From Clostridiales bacterium (lineage in GTDB: Bacteria > Bacillota > Clostridia > Lachnospirales > Lachnospiraceae): 64,000 nucleotides of DNA. Shown here piece after piece: positions 25,801-35,441 of the stretch. Under the pieces are notes generated by a model, which did no database searches, had not been told where the DNA came from, and worked only from the letters and a program-made list of their open reading frames with translations. The DNA is taken from positions 11,075 to 75,074 of the forward strand of contig JAGZJZ010000029.1 of assembly GCA_018365455.1 (NCBI GenBank), read 5' to 3'. The first letter of the stretch is position 1. Each line of letters begins with the position of its first letter. The position numbers were made by a program, and so were the translations under genes.

Positions 25801-27357
25801 ATGGGTGGGGATATGGCGGAATTTGTTATAGAGATGAACCATATCACAAAGGAATTTGGCAGTTTCAAGGCCAATGACGATGTGACATTGCAGCTTAGAA
25901 AGGGTGAAATCCACGCGCTGTTAGGAGAAAACGGGGCAGGAAAATCCACACTGATGAGTGTACTGTTCGGGCTTTACCAGCCGGAAAAAGGGCAGATTAA
26001 AATGAATGGTAAAGAGGTAAAGATTAATAATCCCAATGATGCAAATGCATTGGGAATCGGAATGGTACACCAGCATTTTAAGCTGGTACATAATTTTACG
26101 GTACTGGAAAGTATTATCCTGGGCAGGGAAACCTTAAAAAACGGATTCCTCAAAATGGATGATGCCAGGAAAAAAGTAATGGAATTAAGTGAACGCTATC
26201 ACTTCAAAATAGATCCGGATGCGCAGATCGCGGATATTACGGTAGGCATGCAGCAGCGTGTGGAAATTCTGAAAATGCTGTATTGCGACAATGAAGTGTT
26301 AATCTTTGATGAACCAACTGCGGTTCTCACGCCTCAGGAAATTGATGAGTTGATGAAGGTGATGAAACAGCTGGTAAAGGAAGGAAAATCCCTGATATTT
26401 ATTACTCATAAATTAAACGAAATCAAAGCAGTAGCAGATCGCTGCAGTGTACTGCGCAAGGGAAAATATATCGGTACCATTGATGTAAAGGATACTACAA
26501 AAGAAGAAATGTCCGAGATGATGGTAGGGCGTAAAGTAAACTTAAATGTGGAGAAAAAACTGCAGGATCCGGGAGAAGCGGTACTTGAGGTGAAAAACCT
26601 TACCATTAAATCCGCAAATTCCCAGAAGCATATTGTAAATGATGTTTCCTTTCAGGTGCGGAAAGGCGAAATTGTCTGTATTGCAGGAATCGACGGCAAT
26701 GGGCAGTCGGAACTGGTCTATGGCATAACTGGATTAATGCCCCTGGACGAAGGAAGCGTTTCCTTAAATGGAAAGGATATCACCAAAGAGAGTATCCGGA
26801 AGAAATGCCAGGACGGGATGGCGCATATACCGGAAGACCGGCACAAACATGGCCTGGTACTGGACTATGATTTGCAGGAAAATCTGGTGCTTCAGTCCTA
26901 CTACACACCGAGGTTTCAGAATCATGGTTTCCTGAAATTCCAGGCTATCCGTGAATATGCGAAAAAGCTGATTACACAATTTGATATCCGGTGCGGACAG
27001 GGGGAAGAGTCCATTGTACGGGGAATGTCAGGGGGAAACCAGCAGAAAGCAGTCATTGCCAGGGAACTGGACCGGGATCCGGACATTGTGGTAACGGTAC
27101 AGCCGGTCCGTGGACTGGATGTAGGTGCCATTGAGTATATACACAAACAGCTGGTAGCACAGCGGGATAAGGGGAAAGCAGTTCTCCTGGTATCTCTGGA
27201 ATTAGATGAAGTAATGCAGTTAAGTGACCGGATACTGGTAATGTACGAGGGGGAAATTGTTGCAGATGTTAAGCCGGAAGAAGTCACTGTGCAGGAATTA
27301 GGCCTTTACATGGCGGGAACGAAAAGGAGCGCAGGTTATGAAAGAAAAGCTAAATAA
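25801..27357 (+). CDS. Nucleoside ABC transporter ATP-binding protein (two ATPase domains)
   Basis: A 518-residue tandem ATPase like those of simple-sugar and nucleoside importers (NupO/YufO type). Domain 1 (about 7-245) has Walker A GENGAGKST, and DITVGMQQRVEILKML at the signature position. Domain 2 (about 260-505) has a degenerate Walker A region GIDGNGQSE and the signature MSGGNQQKAVIAREL. The second domain's Walker B region reads PDIVVTVQPVRGLDVG. The start could also be the ATG at 25813. It overlaps the first permease gene by 20 bases. With the BMP lipoprotein downstream it makes a complete nucleoside importer. Confidence 0.92.
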   Translation: MGGDMAEFVIEMNHITKEFGSFKANDDVTLQLRKGEIHALLGENGAGKSTLMSVLFGLYQPEKGQIKMNGKEVKINNPNDANALGIGMVHQHFKLVHNFTVLESIILGRETLKNGFLKMDDARKKVMELSERYHFKIDPDAQIADITVGMQQRVEILKMLYCDNEVLIFDEPTAVLTPQEIDELMKVMKQLVKEGKSLIFITHKLNEIKAVADRCSVLRKGKYIGTIDVKDTTKEEMSEMMVGRKVNLNVEKKLQDPGEAVLEVKNLTIKSANSQKHIVNDVSFQVRKGEIVCIAGIDGNGQSELVYGITGLMPLDEGSVSLNGKDITKESIRKKCQDGMAHIPEDRHKHGLVLDYDLQENLVLQSYYTPRFQNHGFLKFQAIREYAKKLITQFDIRCGQGEESIVRGMSGGNQQKAVIARELDRDPDIVVTVQPVRGLDVGAIEYIHKQLVAQRDKGKAVLLVSLELDEVMQLSDRILVMYEGEIVADVKPEEVTVQELGLYMAGTKRSAGYERKAK

Positions 27358-28438
27358 TAAAAAAGAGCGGAAAGGGCTGCTTAATTTCTCGGCTTCCCTG
27401 GTTGCAATTGTTGCCGGACTGGCTGTAGGGCTGATTATTCTGCTTTTCAGCAATTCGTCGGAGGCGCTGGATGGCTTCTCCATGATTCTAAAAGGTGGAT
27501 TTACCTCAGGTTCCTATGGAGTAGGACAAATGCTGTATATCGCAACGCCCATTATTATGACCGGTCTGTCAGTTGGGTTTGCTTTTAAGACCGGACTGTT
27601 TAATATCGGGGCTTCGGGACAGTTTACCATGGGTGCTTTTGCAGCGGTATATATTGGCGTGAAATGGACCTGGCTTCCAGGGGGAATACACTGGATCGTG
27701 GCAATCCTGGGCGCCGCACTGTTTGGTGCCTTATGGGGAATGATACCCGGACTTTTAAAAGCGTTTCGGAATGTAAATGAGGTCATCGCATCCATCATGA
27801 CAAACTACATCGGGATGTATCTGGTGAACATGCTGGTAGCCGGGACGATTTATGACCAGATTAAAAACCAGTCTCTGCCGGTAGCGGCATCCGCAACTAT
27901 TCCAAAGGCGGGACTGGACCGTATGTTTCCCGAGGCGAATATGAACATTGGAATCCTGATTGCGATTCTGCTTGTCATCGTCATTTACATACTAATAAAT
28001 AAGACAACCTTTGGATATGAGCTAAAAGCGTGCGGACTGAGCCCACAGGCAAGTAAATATGCAGGAATTAATGAAAAAAGGAACATTGTCCTTTCTATGG
28101 CAATTGCAGGTGCCCTTGCAGGAATCGGTGGAGCACTGATGTATCTGGCAGATGTGGGAAAATGTATCCAGGTGCTGGATGTTATTTCGCCCGAAGGCTT
28201 CAGCGGTATTTCCGTTGCGCTGCTTGGTATTTCCAATCCGATCGGTATCCTTTTTGCAGGTTTGTTTATCGGGCATATCACAGTTGGCGGTGACAATCTT
28301 CAGCTGCTGAGCTTTGCGCCGGAAGTAATTGACATTATTATATCCGTCATTATCTATTTTGGAGCATTTGCGTTACTGTTTAAAAATGTTATTATAAAAT
28401 TCATAAGCAGGAGAAGAAGGGAGGCTGAAAAATCATGA
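27338..28438 (+). CDS. Nucleoside ABC transporter permease 1
   Basis: A 366-residue inner-membrane permease of the branched-chain/ribose (BPD_transp_2) type with about nine hydrophobic segments. Family features are FKTGLFNIGASGQFTMGAF, NVNEVIASIMTNYIG and GFSGISVALLG. It overlaps the ATPase gene upstream and, by four bases (ATGA), the second permease gene. This is the NupP/YufP position in nucleoside importers. Confidence 0.92.
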   Translation: MKEKLNNKKERKGLLNFSASLVAIVAGLAVGLIILLFSNSSEALDGFSMILKGGFTSGSYGVGQMLYIATPIIMTGLSVGFAFKTGLFNIGASGQFTMGAFAAVYIGVKWTWLPGGIHWIVAILGAALFGALWGMIPGLLKAFRNVNEVIASIMTNYIGMYLVNMLVAGTIYDQIKNQSLPVAASATIPKAGLDRMFPEANMNIGILIAILLVIVIYILINKTTFGYELKACGLSPQASKYAGINEKRNIVLSMAIAGALAGIGGALMYLADVGKCIQVLDVISPEGFSGISVALLGISNPIGILFAGLFIGHITVGGDNLQLLSFAPEVIDIIISVIIYFGAFALLFKNVIIKFISRRRREAEKS

Positions 28439-29388
28439 ATATTCTTTATTTTGTAGTTCAGCAGACCATGTTTTTTGCCATACCGCTGCTGGTAGTGGCA
28501 CTGGGCGCCATGTTTGCAGAGCGAAGCGGTGTCATCAATATCGCAATGGAAGGGATTATGGTTATGGGAGCCTTCGCCGGCATTCTGTTTATCAATACTT
28601 TTGAAAATACGTTAAGCGGGCAGTCCTTTATGATTCTGGCAATCCTGATATCCGGCATTGCAGGCGGTGTGTTCTCTCTGCTACATGCTTTTGCTTCTGT
28701 GAATCTGAAAGCAGACCAGACCATAAGCGGTACCGCACTGAACCTTTTTGCACCGGCGTTTGCAATATTTGTAGCCAGAATGGTACAGGGAAAGCAGCAG
28801 ATTTCTTTTCTGGATACCTTCCATATTAAAAAGATACCGCTTCTGGGTGATATTCCCGTACTTGGAGATATGTTTTTCAAACATACATATCTGACAACAT
28901 TTTTGGGGATTCTCATATTAATCGCTGCCGCAATTGTGATTAATAAAACGAAATTCGGACTTCGGCTGCGTGCCTGCGGGGAAAATCCCCAGGCGGCTGA
29001 TTCGGTAGGTATTAATGTATATAAGATCCGCTATGCAGGCGTTATTATTTCCGGTGTCCTGGGAGGAATCGGCGGGCTGGCATTCGTGGTGCCCACCTCT
29101 ACTAATTTCAGCGCAAGTGTGGCGGGATACGGCTTCCTGGCAATTGCAGTGCTGATCTTCGGACAATGGAGAGTGGGGAGAATCTTCGGAGCGGCAGTAT
29201 TTTTCGGAATCATGAAGACCCTTTCCAGCACCTATTCCGGAATTCCGGTATTAAAGGATCTTCCGCTGCCGGATGGATTGTATAAAATGATTCCTTATGT
29301 GGCGACACTTGTAGTACTGGCGTTCCTGTCCAAAAATTCTCAGGCTCCAAAGGCAGAGGGAATTCCGTATGATAAGGGAAGCAGGTAA
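28435..29388 (+). CDS. Nucleoside ABC transporter permease 2
   Basis: A 317-residue permease of the same family. It has ERSGVINIAMEGIMVMGAF near the N-terminus, QTISGTALNLFAPA, and the conserved GLRLRACGENPQAADSVG loop typical of the YufQ-like partner. The start codon overlaps the stop of permease 1, which implies coupled synthesis of the heterodimer. Confidence 0.92.
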   Translation: MNILYFVVQQTMFFAIPLLVVALGAMFAERSGVINIAMEGIMVMGAFAGILFINTFENTLSGQSFMILAILISGIAGGVFSLLHAFASVNLKADQTISGTALNLFAPAFAIFVARMVQGKQQISFLDTFHIKKIPLLGDIPVLGDMFFKHTYLTTFLGILILIAAAIVINKTKFGLRLRACGENPQAADSVGINVYKIRYAGVIISGVLGGIGGLAFVVPTSTNFSASVAGYGFLAIAVLIFGQWRVGRIFGAAVFFGIMKTLSSTYSGIPVLKDLPLPDGLYKMIPYVATLVVLAFLSKNSQAPKAEGIPYDKGSR

Positions 29389-29491
29389 AAAATAAGGGAA
29401 GCGCAAATACATCCGGCAATTATAATTTGATAGTGTATCAGGTAAATATAATAAATAATAGAAGACGCATAAAGCGCCGATGGAGGAAAAA

Positions 29492-30157
29492 ATGAGCGAA
29501 TTAAATGTATTAAATTATGTAGACCACACCCAGTTAAAGGCATTTGCAACCTGGGCAGATATTCAGAAATTATGTGAGGAGGCAGCCACATACCATACGG
29601 CGTCTGTATGCATCCCCCCATGCTATGTAAAAAGAGTTAAAGAAACATATGGGGACCGGATTAATATCTGCACCGTAATTGGATTTCCACTGGGTTACAG
29701 CGTAACGGAGGCAAAAGCAGAAGAAATCCGCCAGGCAAAGAAAGATGGTGCCAGTGAATTTGATATGGTTGTGAATATCAGTGATGTAAAAAACGGGGAT
29801 TTTGATAAGGTGGAAAAAGAAATCGCGGCATTGAAAAAAGAAGCCGGAGATTTTATTTTAAAGGTTATCATCGAAACCTGTTATCTGGACGAAGCAGAAA
29901 AAACAGCATTATGTAAAGCAGTGACAAATGCCAAAGCAGACTTTATCAAAACCAGTACCGGATTTGGAACAGCTGGGGCAACTCTTGAGGATATCCGCCT
30001 GTTTAAACGGGAAATCGGGGAAAAAGTTAAAATTAAAGCAGCAGGCGGCGTCAGAACCATAGAAGACCTGGAAGCATTTATCAAAGAAGGATGCAGCCGT
30101 ATCGGAACCAGTTCCGCAGTTGAATTGTTAAAGGGCAGGTCAGCAAAAGAATATTAG
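29492..30157 (+). CDS. deoC: Deoxyribose-phosphate aldolase
   Basis: A 221-residue TIM-barrel aldolase splitting deoxyribose 5-phosphate to acetaldehyde and glyceraldehyde 3-phosphate. Signature segments are YVDHTQLKAFAT, TVIGFPLGY, FDMVVNIS, VIIETCYL, the Schiff-base Lys in FIKTSTGFG, and IKAAGGVR. Start 29492 has GGAGG seven bases before. It follows the permeases and works on the DeoB product. Confidence 0.96.
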   Translation: MSELNVLNYVDHTQLKAFATWADIQKLCEEAATYHTASVCIPPCYVKRVKETYGDRINICTVIGFPLGYSVTEAKAEEIRQAKKDGASEFDMVVNISDVKNGDFDKVEKEIAALKKEAGDFILKVIIETCYLDEAEKTALCKAVTNAKADFIKTSTGFGTAGATLEDIRLFKREIGEKVKIKAAGGVRTIEDLEAFIKEGCSRIGTSSAVELLKGRSAKEY

Positions 30158-30168
30158 GAGAATGTGAT

Positions 30169-31263
30169 ATGAAGAAAAAATGTATTGCATTTCTGATAGC
30201 AGCGGCCATGGTGTTCACTATGGCGGGCTGTCAGAAGGGTGGGGAAGAGGAATCTTCGGAATCGAATAAAAAATATGAAGTGGCATTATCCATGGATGTG
30301 GGGTCCATCGATGACCGTTCCTTTAACCAGGGTTCCTGGGAGGGGGTTCAGGCATATGCCAAAGAACATAATCTAACCAGTAAATATTATGAACCTACGG
30401 AAAAGTCCGATGATGCCTATACGAAATCCCTGGAACTTGCAGTTAAAGGCGGAGCCAAAATTGTAGTATGTCCCGGTTATCTCTATGAAGTTCCGGTTTA
30501 CAACATGCAGAAAAAATATCCGGATGTTAAATTTGTGATTCTGGACGGATCTCCCCATGACGGAAATGGGAACAGCGAGATTCTGGACAATACTCATTCC
30601 ATATTTTATGCAGAAGAACAGGCGGGGTTCCTTGCCGGATATGCAGCAGTGATGGATGGTAACCGGAAGCTGGGGTTTATGGGGGGAATTGCAGTACCCG
30701 CAGTAATCCGTTTTGGTTATGGTTTTATACAGGGAGCAGATTATGCAGGAAAGCAATTAGGGCTTTCTAAGGGTGATCTGGAGATGAAATATACATATGT
30801 TGGTAACTTCGACGCGACGCCGGACAATATGTCGAAAGCAGCGGCGTGGTATAATGAAGGTACAGATACTATATTTGCCTGCGGCGGCGGAGTAGGAAAT
30901 TCCGTGATGAAGGCAGCAATGTTCGTAGATAAGACCGTAATCGGGGTAGACGTTGACCAGTCCGGTGAATCCGATACCGTAATTACTTCAGCAGTGAAGA
31001 ATTTGCAGAAGTCCGTATATGATGTACTGGACAGTTTTTATCAAGGAAAGTTTGAAGGCGGAGTATCAGTTGTATTGGGCTCAGAGTCAGGAAATGTGCT
31101 GCTGCCTATGAAGAATTCAAAGTTTAAGACTTTTTCACAGGCAGACTATGATGAAATTTACCAAATGATCGTGGATGGAAAGATACAGATTCATAAGGAT
31201 GACGTGGCACAGGATGCAAAAGGTGTGCCCACTGAGATTGTGGTAACGGAATTGATTAAGTAA
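30169..31263 (+). CDS. BMP-family nucleoside-binding lipoprotein
   Basis: A 364-residue precursor. The signal peptide ends in a lipobox (TMAGC), then comes the BMP/PnrA domain with MDVGSIDDRSFNQGSWEG near the start, and GGIAVPAVIRFGYGF in the middle. BMP proteins bind purine or pyrimidine nucleosides outside the membrane and deliver them to NupOPQ-type transporters. It lies 11 bases after deoC. Confidence 0.93.
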   Translation: MKKKCIAFLIAAAMVFTMAGCQKGGEEESSESNKKYEVALSMDVGSIDDRSFNQGSWEGVQAYAKEHNLTSKYYEPTEKSDDAYTKSLELAVKGGAKIVVCPGYLYEVPVYNMQKKYPDVKFVILDGSPHDGNGNSEILDNTHSIFYAEEQAGFLAGYAAVMDGNRKLGFMGGIAVPAVIRFGYGFIQGADYAGKQLGLSKGDLEMKYTYVGNFDATPDNMSKAAAWYNEGTDTIFACGGGVGNSVMKAAMFVDKTVIGVDVDQSGESDTVITSAVKNLQKSVYDVLDSFYQGKFEGGVSVVLGSESGNVLLPMKNSKFKTFSQADYDEIYQMIVDGKIQIHKDDVAQDAKGVPTEIVVTELIK

Positions 31264-31311
31264 TGGAATTGATGAAGTAACAGGATATAAGATTTGGAAA
31301 GGAGGATTGCC

Positions 31312-32052
31312 ATGCTGCGACAGGATTCTATGGAACAGCTGTTGTCTCTGATTGAAAGTCTGGGGAGACAGGAACGGGAATATCTGGAGGATTATCTGGC
31401 AGAGGCACCGCTCTGGCTGATGCAGTCATTTCAGATACAGAAACTGCCCAGGGGAACTATTTTTATTCGTGAGGAAGAAGAAGTAAATATGATTTACATT
31501 CTGGCTAAGGGAATTGTCCGCGCTGTTGATCACAGAGTTTTGGGAATTGCCTACGATTATATGCGGTTTGAGCCCATTAAAGTCTTTGGCACCATGGAGA
31601 TCCTTCTGGACCGGGAAACATATGAAACTACACTCTCCACCGTTACGGAGTGCACCATGCTGGTCATATCCAGACATAAATTTGAAAAATGGTTAAAAAG
31701 TGACCGCCATGTTCTGCTGATGGAAATAAAAAGTATGGGGAACTATTTATTGGAGCAGGCAAAGAAGGAACGCATTTTCTTATTTTTGCAGGGTGCAGAC
31801 AGGATGATTCTCCTGTTTATGAGACTGTACGAACACAATCAGGAGAACGGAATCTGCGAACTTCGGATGACAAGGCAGGAACTGTCAGAAAGTTCAGGGC
31901 TTTGCGTCAAGACGGTTAACCGTTCGGTGAAGGCGATGGAGGAAGAATCATATATTACAAAAAAAGGCTATACACTTGAGATAAATCGGGAACAGTACTT
32001 AAAAATGAAAGCATTTATTGCAGATAAAGTTGCAAATTATGAAAAGAAGTAA
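31312..32052 (+). CDS. CRP/FNR-family regulator of the nucleoside operon
   Basis: A 246-residue regulator. An N-terminal cyclic-nucleotide-binding-like beta-barrel (about 25-140; LPRGTIFIREEEEVNMIYIL, FGTMEILL) is followed by a dimerisation helix and a C-terminal winged helix (TRQELSESSGLCVKTVNRSV). The canonical cAMP-binding RxA site is not evident, so the effector is unknown. It has no Cys cluster for an iron-sulfur centre. The start is the ATG at 31312 with AAAGGAGG upstream. Its position between the binding protein and udp suggests local control. Confidence 0.88.
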   Translation: MLRQDSMEQLLSLIESLGRQEREYLEDYLAEAPLWLMQSFQIQKLPRGTIFIREEEEVNMIYILAKGIVRAVDHRVLGIAYDYMRFEPIKVFGTMEILLDRETYETTLSTVTECTMLVISRHKFEKWLKSDRHVLLMEIKSMGNYLLEQAKKERIFLFLQGADRMILLFMRLYEHNQENGICELRMTRQELSESSGLCVKTVNRSVKAMEEESYITKKGYTLEINREQYLKMKAFIADKVANYEKK

Positions 32053-32084
32053 AATTATGAATTGTTGAAAAGGAGATTGTTATT

Positions 32085-32858
32085 ATGAAATATGCAGAAG
32101 AAGGATTACAGTATCATATTGGGGTAAGAAGCGGCGATGTAGGAAAATATGTGATTTTACCGGGAGACCCCAAGAGATGTGAAAAAATAGCAAAGCATTT
32201 TGACAATGCAAAACTAGTGGCTGACAGCAGAGAATTTGTTACTTATACAGGATACCTGGATGGGGTGAAGGTAAGTGTCACATCAACGGGAATTGGCGGT
32301 CCGTCCGCATCAATTGCCATGGAAGAGCTGGTTAAAGCCGGTGCAGATACCTTTATTCGTGTGGGGACCTGCGGAGGCATGGATCTGGATGTTCAGAGCG
32401 GCGATGTTGTCATTGCAACCGGGGCAATCCGCATGGAAGGAACCAGTAAGGAGTATGCACCAATTGAATATCCGGCAGTAGCTGATATTGAAGTTGCCAA
32501 TGCTTTGATTAATTCTGCGAAAGAGTTAAATTACCGCTACCATGCAGGGGTTGTAGAATGCAAGGATTCTTTTTACGGACAGCATGAGCCGGAGAAAATG
32601 CCGGTAAACTATGAACTTCAGAATAAGTGGAATGCCTGGCTCCGACTTGGCTGCAAGGCTTCAGAAATGGAATCAGCAGCACTGTTTATTGTGGGAAGCT
32701 ATTTAAGAGTCCGGGTGGGATCTGTATTTCTTGTTGTGGCTAACCAGGAAAGAGAAAAACAGGGACTAAGCAACGAGGTTGTCCATGATACGGAAATGGC
32801 AATTACAAATGCTGTTATGGCTATACGAAAACTGATAAAAGAGGATGGCAGTCTGTAG
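32085..32858 (+). CDS. udp: Uridine phosphorylase
   Basis: A 257-residue enzyme of the nucleoside phosphorylase-I family. It has the phosphate-binding region LPGDPKRCEKIA, TSTGIGGPSASIAMEEL, RVGTCGGMD, CKDSFYGQHEPE, and the ribose-binding EMESAALF. It cleaves uridine, and often deoxyuridine, with phosphate to uracil plus the sugar 1-phosphate, which DeoB then uses. It is the last gene of the operon, followed by a strong terminator. Confidence 0.94.
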   Translation: MKYAEEGLQYHIGVRSGDVGKYVILPGDPKRCEKIAKHFDNAKLVADSREFVTYTGYLDGVKVSVTSTGIGGPSASIAMEELVKAGADTFIRVGTCGGMDLDVQSGDVVIATGAIRMEGTSKEYAPIEYPAVADIEVANALINSAKELNYRYHAGVVECKDSFYGQHEPEKMPVNYELQNKWNAWLRLGCKASEMESAALFIVGSYLRVRVGSVFLVVANQEREKQGLSNEVVHDTEMAITNAVMAIRKLIKEDGSL

Positions 32859-32879
32859 ATTGAGTAAAATATGGATGTA

Positions 32880-32927
32880 AAAACCCCGGCAGGGCTTTCA
32901 AAACCAAGAAAGCTGTGCCGGGGTTTT
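32880..32927 (+). terminator. Intrinsic terminator after udp
   Basis: AAAACCCCGGCAGGGCTTTC pairs with GAAAGCTGTGCCGGGGTTTT, a long GC-rich stem ending in a T-run. It closes the nucleoside operon. Confidence 0.92.
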
Positions 32928-33091
32928 TATTTGTCTTGATCAAATTAATGTTTTTTTATTTTGTATGAAATACATGAAAATTTGCACAATAATATTGACA
33001 CTACAAGTAAATAGGATTAAAATTTATAATATTTATAATTTTGGAAGCATATGAAGAAACAGCTGAAGAGATGCTGTGAAAGGGGACTTAT

Positions 33092-33664
33092 ATGAGTCAG
33101 GTTCAAAATATGTTAGACCGTCTGCCTGCAGAGATGTCGGGTGTTTTTCTAACAGTTACGATCATAATGGCACTGGTGAACTGTTTTTTCGGATTCCGGC
33201 TGCTTAAATTCTGGATTTCTCTGTTTGGCTTTGTTACCGGAGCGGGAATCGGATATTTTCTGGGAGATTATTTTACCCATAATCTGATCGTTGCAGTCAT
33301 AGCAGCAGTCATTTGCGGAGTTGCATTGATGCTGCTTGCATTTAAAGTTTATCTTGCCGGGGTCTTTGTGCTTTGCGGTGCCCTTGCTTATTTTGCAGTA
33401 AACGAAATCATGCTGCCGGATATCTGGTGGAAGTTTGCAATATGCATCGTAGTAGGGTTGTTAATCGGCTGCATTGCCGTTAAGTTTGTGAGGCCCGCGG
33501 TTATCGTAAGTTCCGGAATCCATGGGGGAATATCTCTGGCAGGTGCAATTCTGTCAGCAATCGGGCTGAAAGACCAGACGATGGCTTTAGTGACCGGAAT
33601 TGCACTGGCAATTGTGGGGATTTTATTTCAATTTGCCAACACCAGAAAGATGATAAAGCGATGA
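33092..33664 (+). CDS. DUF4203-like integral membrane protein
   Basis: A 190-residue protein that is almost wholly hydrophobic, with about seven membrane segments rich in Gly and Ala (GFRLLKFWISLFGFVTGAGI, ALMLLAFKVYLAGVFVLCGA). The pattern of Gly-rich paired helices matches the DUF4203/TMEM198-like family of unknown function. A ribosome site (GAAAGGGGA) precedes the ATG. It is monocistronic. Confidence 0.75.
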   Translation: MSQVQNMLDRLPAEMSGVFLTVTIIMALVNCFFGFRLLKFWISLFGFVTGAGIGYFLGDYFTHNLIVAVIAAVICGVALMLLAFKVYLAGVFVLCGALAYFAVNEIMLPDIWWKFAICIVVGLLIGCIAVKFVRPAVIVSSGIHGGISLAGAILSAIGLKDQTMALVTGIALAIVGILFQFANTRKMIKR

Positions 33665-33767
33665 TAATTTAAGAACGAAAGGATTGTAAAAGGTTGTTTG
33701 TCCTGGATAAATGCAGGCGCATATTTTGAACAAATGTATATAAAGTGTACGAAATTTGGCAATATCC

Positions 33768-33796
33768 TTGCAACAACACATAATTTATGGTATAGT
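33768..33796 (+). promoter_or_regulatory. Promoter of the glycine riboswitch/AGCS transcript
   Basis: TTGCAA (33768-33773) and TATAGT (33791-33796) are separated by 17 bases. The predicted start lies about 40 bases before the aptamer core. Confidence 0.75.
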
Positions 33797-33837
33797 ATCT
33801 TCTGTCAAAGACAAATGTCCAATTAGGGCATACATTG

Positions 33838-33930
33838 ACAACTCTGGAGAGTCTCAAAGAACGAGCGCCGAAGGTGTACAGTGGGTAAAGTATGTTACCC
33901 GCCTATCTCTCAGGCAAAAGGACAGAGCTA
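33838..33930 (+). ncRNA. Glycine riboswitch (single aptamer)
   Basis: The core sequence is present in order: CTCTGGAGAGTC, then GCGCCGAAGG (33865-33874), a variable hairpin (GTGGGTAAAGTATGTTACCCGC), then ATCTCTCAGGCAAAAGGACAGAG. This is the conserved glycine aptamer, flanked by the CTCTG/CAGAG P1 helix. Only one aptamer is seen. A terminator follows and then an AGCS amino-acid symporter, so the RNA is expected to adjust glycine or alanine transport to cellular glycine. Whether it is an on- or off-switch cannot be told from sequence alone. Confidence 0.93.
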
Positions 33931-33954
33931 TATCTGTATAAGTTCTACTCTTTA

Positions 33955-33983
33955 GGGGGCTGATTATTTTATCAGCTCTTTTT
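33955..33983 (+). terminator. Riboswitch expression-platform terminator
   Basis: GGGGGCTGAT pairs with ATCAGCTCTT around a TATTTT loop, with a following T-run. It lies between the glycine aptamer and the start of the symporter gene at 34021. Confidence 0.85.
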
Positions 33984-34020
33984 CTATTGCATTGAAACAG
34001 ATAAAGGAGAGAAGAGAATT

Positions 34021-35421
34021 ATGCTGGATCAAATTAACACGATATTGGGAAACATTGACGATTTCCTTTGGGGGGTCCCCCTTATTGTACTTATTTTAGC
34101 TACGGGTATTTATTTAACAATCCGCCTGAAAGGGCTGCAGATTACAAAACTTCCCAAAGCGCTTAAGTATATGTTTAAAAATGAAGAAGGCGGCCATGGG
34201 GAAGTGACCAGCTTTGCAGCCCTTTGCACCGCTCTTTCCGCTACAATCGGAACAGGAAATATTGTAGGGGTTGCTACTGCAATCGTAGCCGGCGGACCGG
34301 GGGCGTTATTTTGGATGTGGGTTGCTGCCTTGTTTGGTATGGCGACGAAATACGCGGAGGGTGTATTGGCGATTAAATACCGTGTAATTAATGATGACGG
34401 GCATGTAATCGGAGGACCATTTTACTACATTCAAAATGGAATGGGAATCAAATGGAAATGGCTTGCCAAATTATTTGCATTCTTTGGACTGGGTGTGGGA
34501 CTTCTTGGGATTGGAACGTTTACACAGGTAAATGGTATTTCCAATGCAGTTAATAATTTTTTTGATCCTAATAATGCCTGGAGCGTTTCTATTTTAGGCA
34601 GGGAGTATTCCTGGACGGTGGTTATCGCGGGAATTATATTAACGATTTGTGTAGGTATGGTAATTATCGGTGGAATCAAGAGAATTGCCAGTGTTTCCCA
34701 GATCGTTGTACCATTTATGGCAGGGATATACATACTCGCATGTCTGGTACTTCTGGTGCTGAATTATAAGCATATTCCAAATGCGTTTAAGGCAATTTTT
34801 GAAGGTGCATTTGGACTTCGTGCGGCGGCAGGAGGAGCTTTGGGAAGTATTATGGTAGCAATGCAAAAGGGAATTGCCCGTGGAATATTTTCAAATGAAG
34901 CCGGTCTTGGCAGTGCCCCGATTGCTGCTGCGGCAGCTCAGACAAATGAGCCGGTGCGTCAGGGATTAGTTTCCATGACGGGAACATTTATTGATACAAT
35001 TGTAATCTGTACCATGACGGGGCTTACGATTGTAATTACAGATACCTGGAATATCGGTTTAGAAGGCGTTGCGGTAACTACAGCGGCATTTCAGCAGGGA
35101 CTGCCCTTCAGCAATACGGTCAGTGCATTTATACTGATGCTCTGCCTTGTATTTTTTGCTTTTACCACAATATTGGGCTGGGACTATTACAGTGAACGGT
35201 GTCTGGAATATCTCTGCGGATATAATAAAAAGATACTAAACGGTTACCGCTGGCTGTACATTTTAGCAGTATTTATCGGTCCGTTTATGACAGTTTCTGC
35301 GGTTTGGGTTATTGCGGATATTTTCAATGCACTAATGGCTCTGCCGAACTTAATTGCAATATTAGTATTAAGCGGTGTCATAGCAGCTGAAACAAAGAAG
35401 TATTTTTCTAAAATGAAATAG
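34021..35421 (+). CDS. AGCS-family glycine/alanine:cation symporter
   Basis: A 466-residue membrane transporter with about eleven segments. The AGCS motifs ALSATIGTGNIVGVATAI, GGPGALFWMWVAALFGMA and RGIFSNEAGLGSAPIAAAA are conserved. It is controlled by the upstream glycine riboswitch, which indicates that glycine, or alanine derived from the same pool, is the cargo. It is similar in fold but not close in sequence to the AGCS gene at 21125. A terminator hairpin follows. Confidence 0.94.
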   Translation: MLDQINTILGNIDDFLWGVPLIVLILATGIYLTIRLKGLQITKLPKALKYMFKNEEGGHGEVTSFAALCTALSATIGTGNIVGVATAIVAGGPGALFWMWVAALFGMATKYAEGVLAIKYRVINDDGHVIGGPFYYIQNGMGIKWKWLAKLFAFFGLGVGLLGIGTFTQVNGISNAVNNFFDPNNAWSVSILGREYSWTVVIAGIILTICVGMVIIGGIKRIASVSQIVVPFMAGIYILACLVLLVLNYKHIPNAFKAIFEGAFGLRAAAGGALGSIMVAMQKGIARGIFSNEAGLGSAPIAAAAAQTNEPVRQGLVSMTGTFIDTIVICTMTGLTIVITDTWNIGLEGVAVTTAAFQQGLPFSNTVSAFILMLCLVFFAFTTILGWDYYSERCLEYLCGYNKKILNGYRWLYILAVFIGPFMTVSAVWVIADIFNALMALPNLIAILVLSGVIAAETKKYFSKMK

Positions 35422-35441
35422 GTTAAAATTCTTGATATTAA

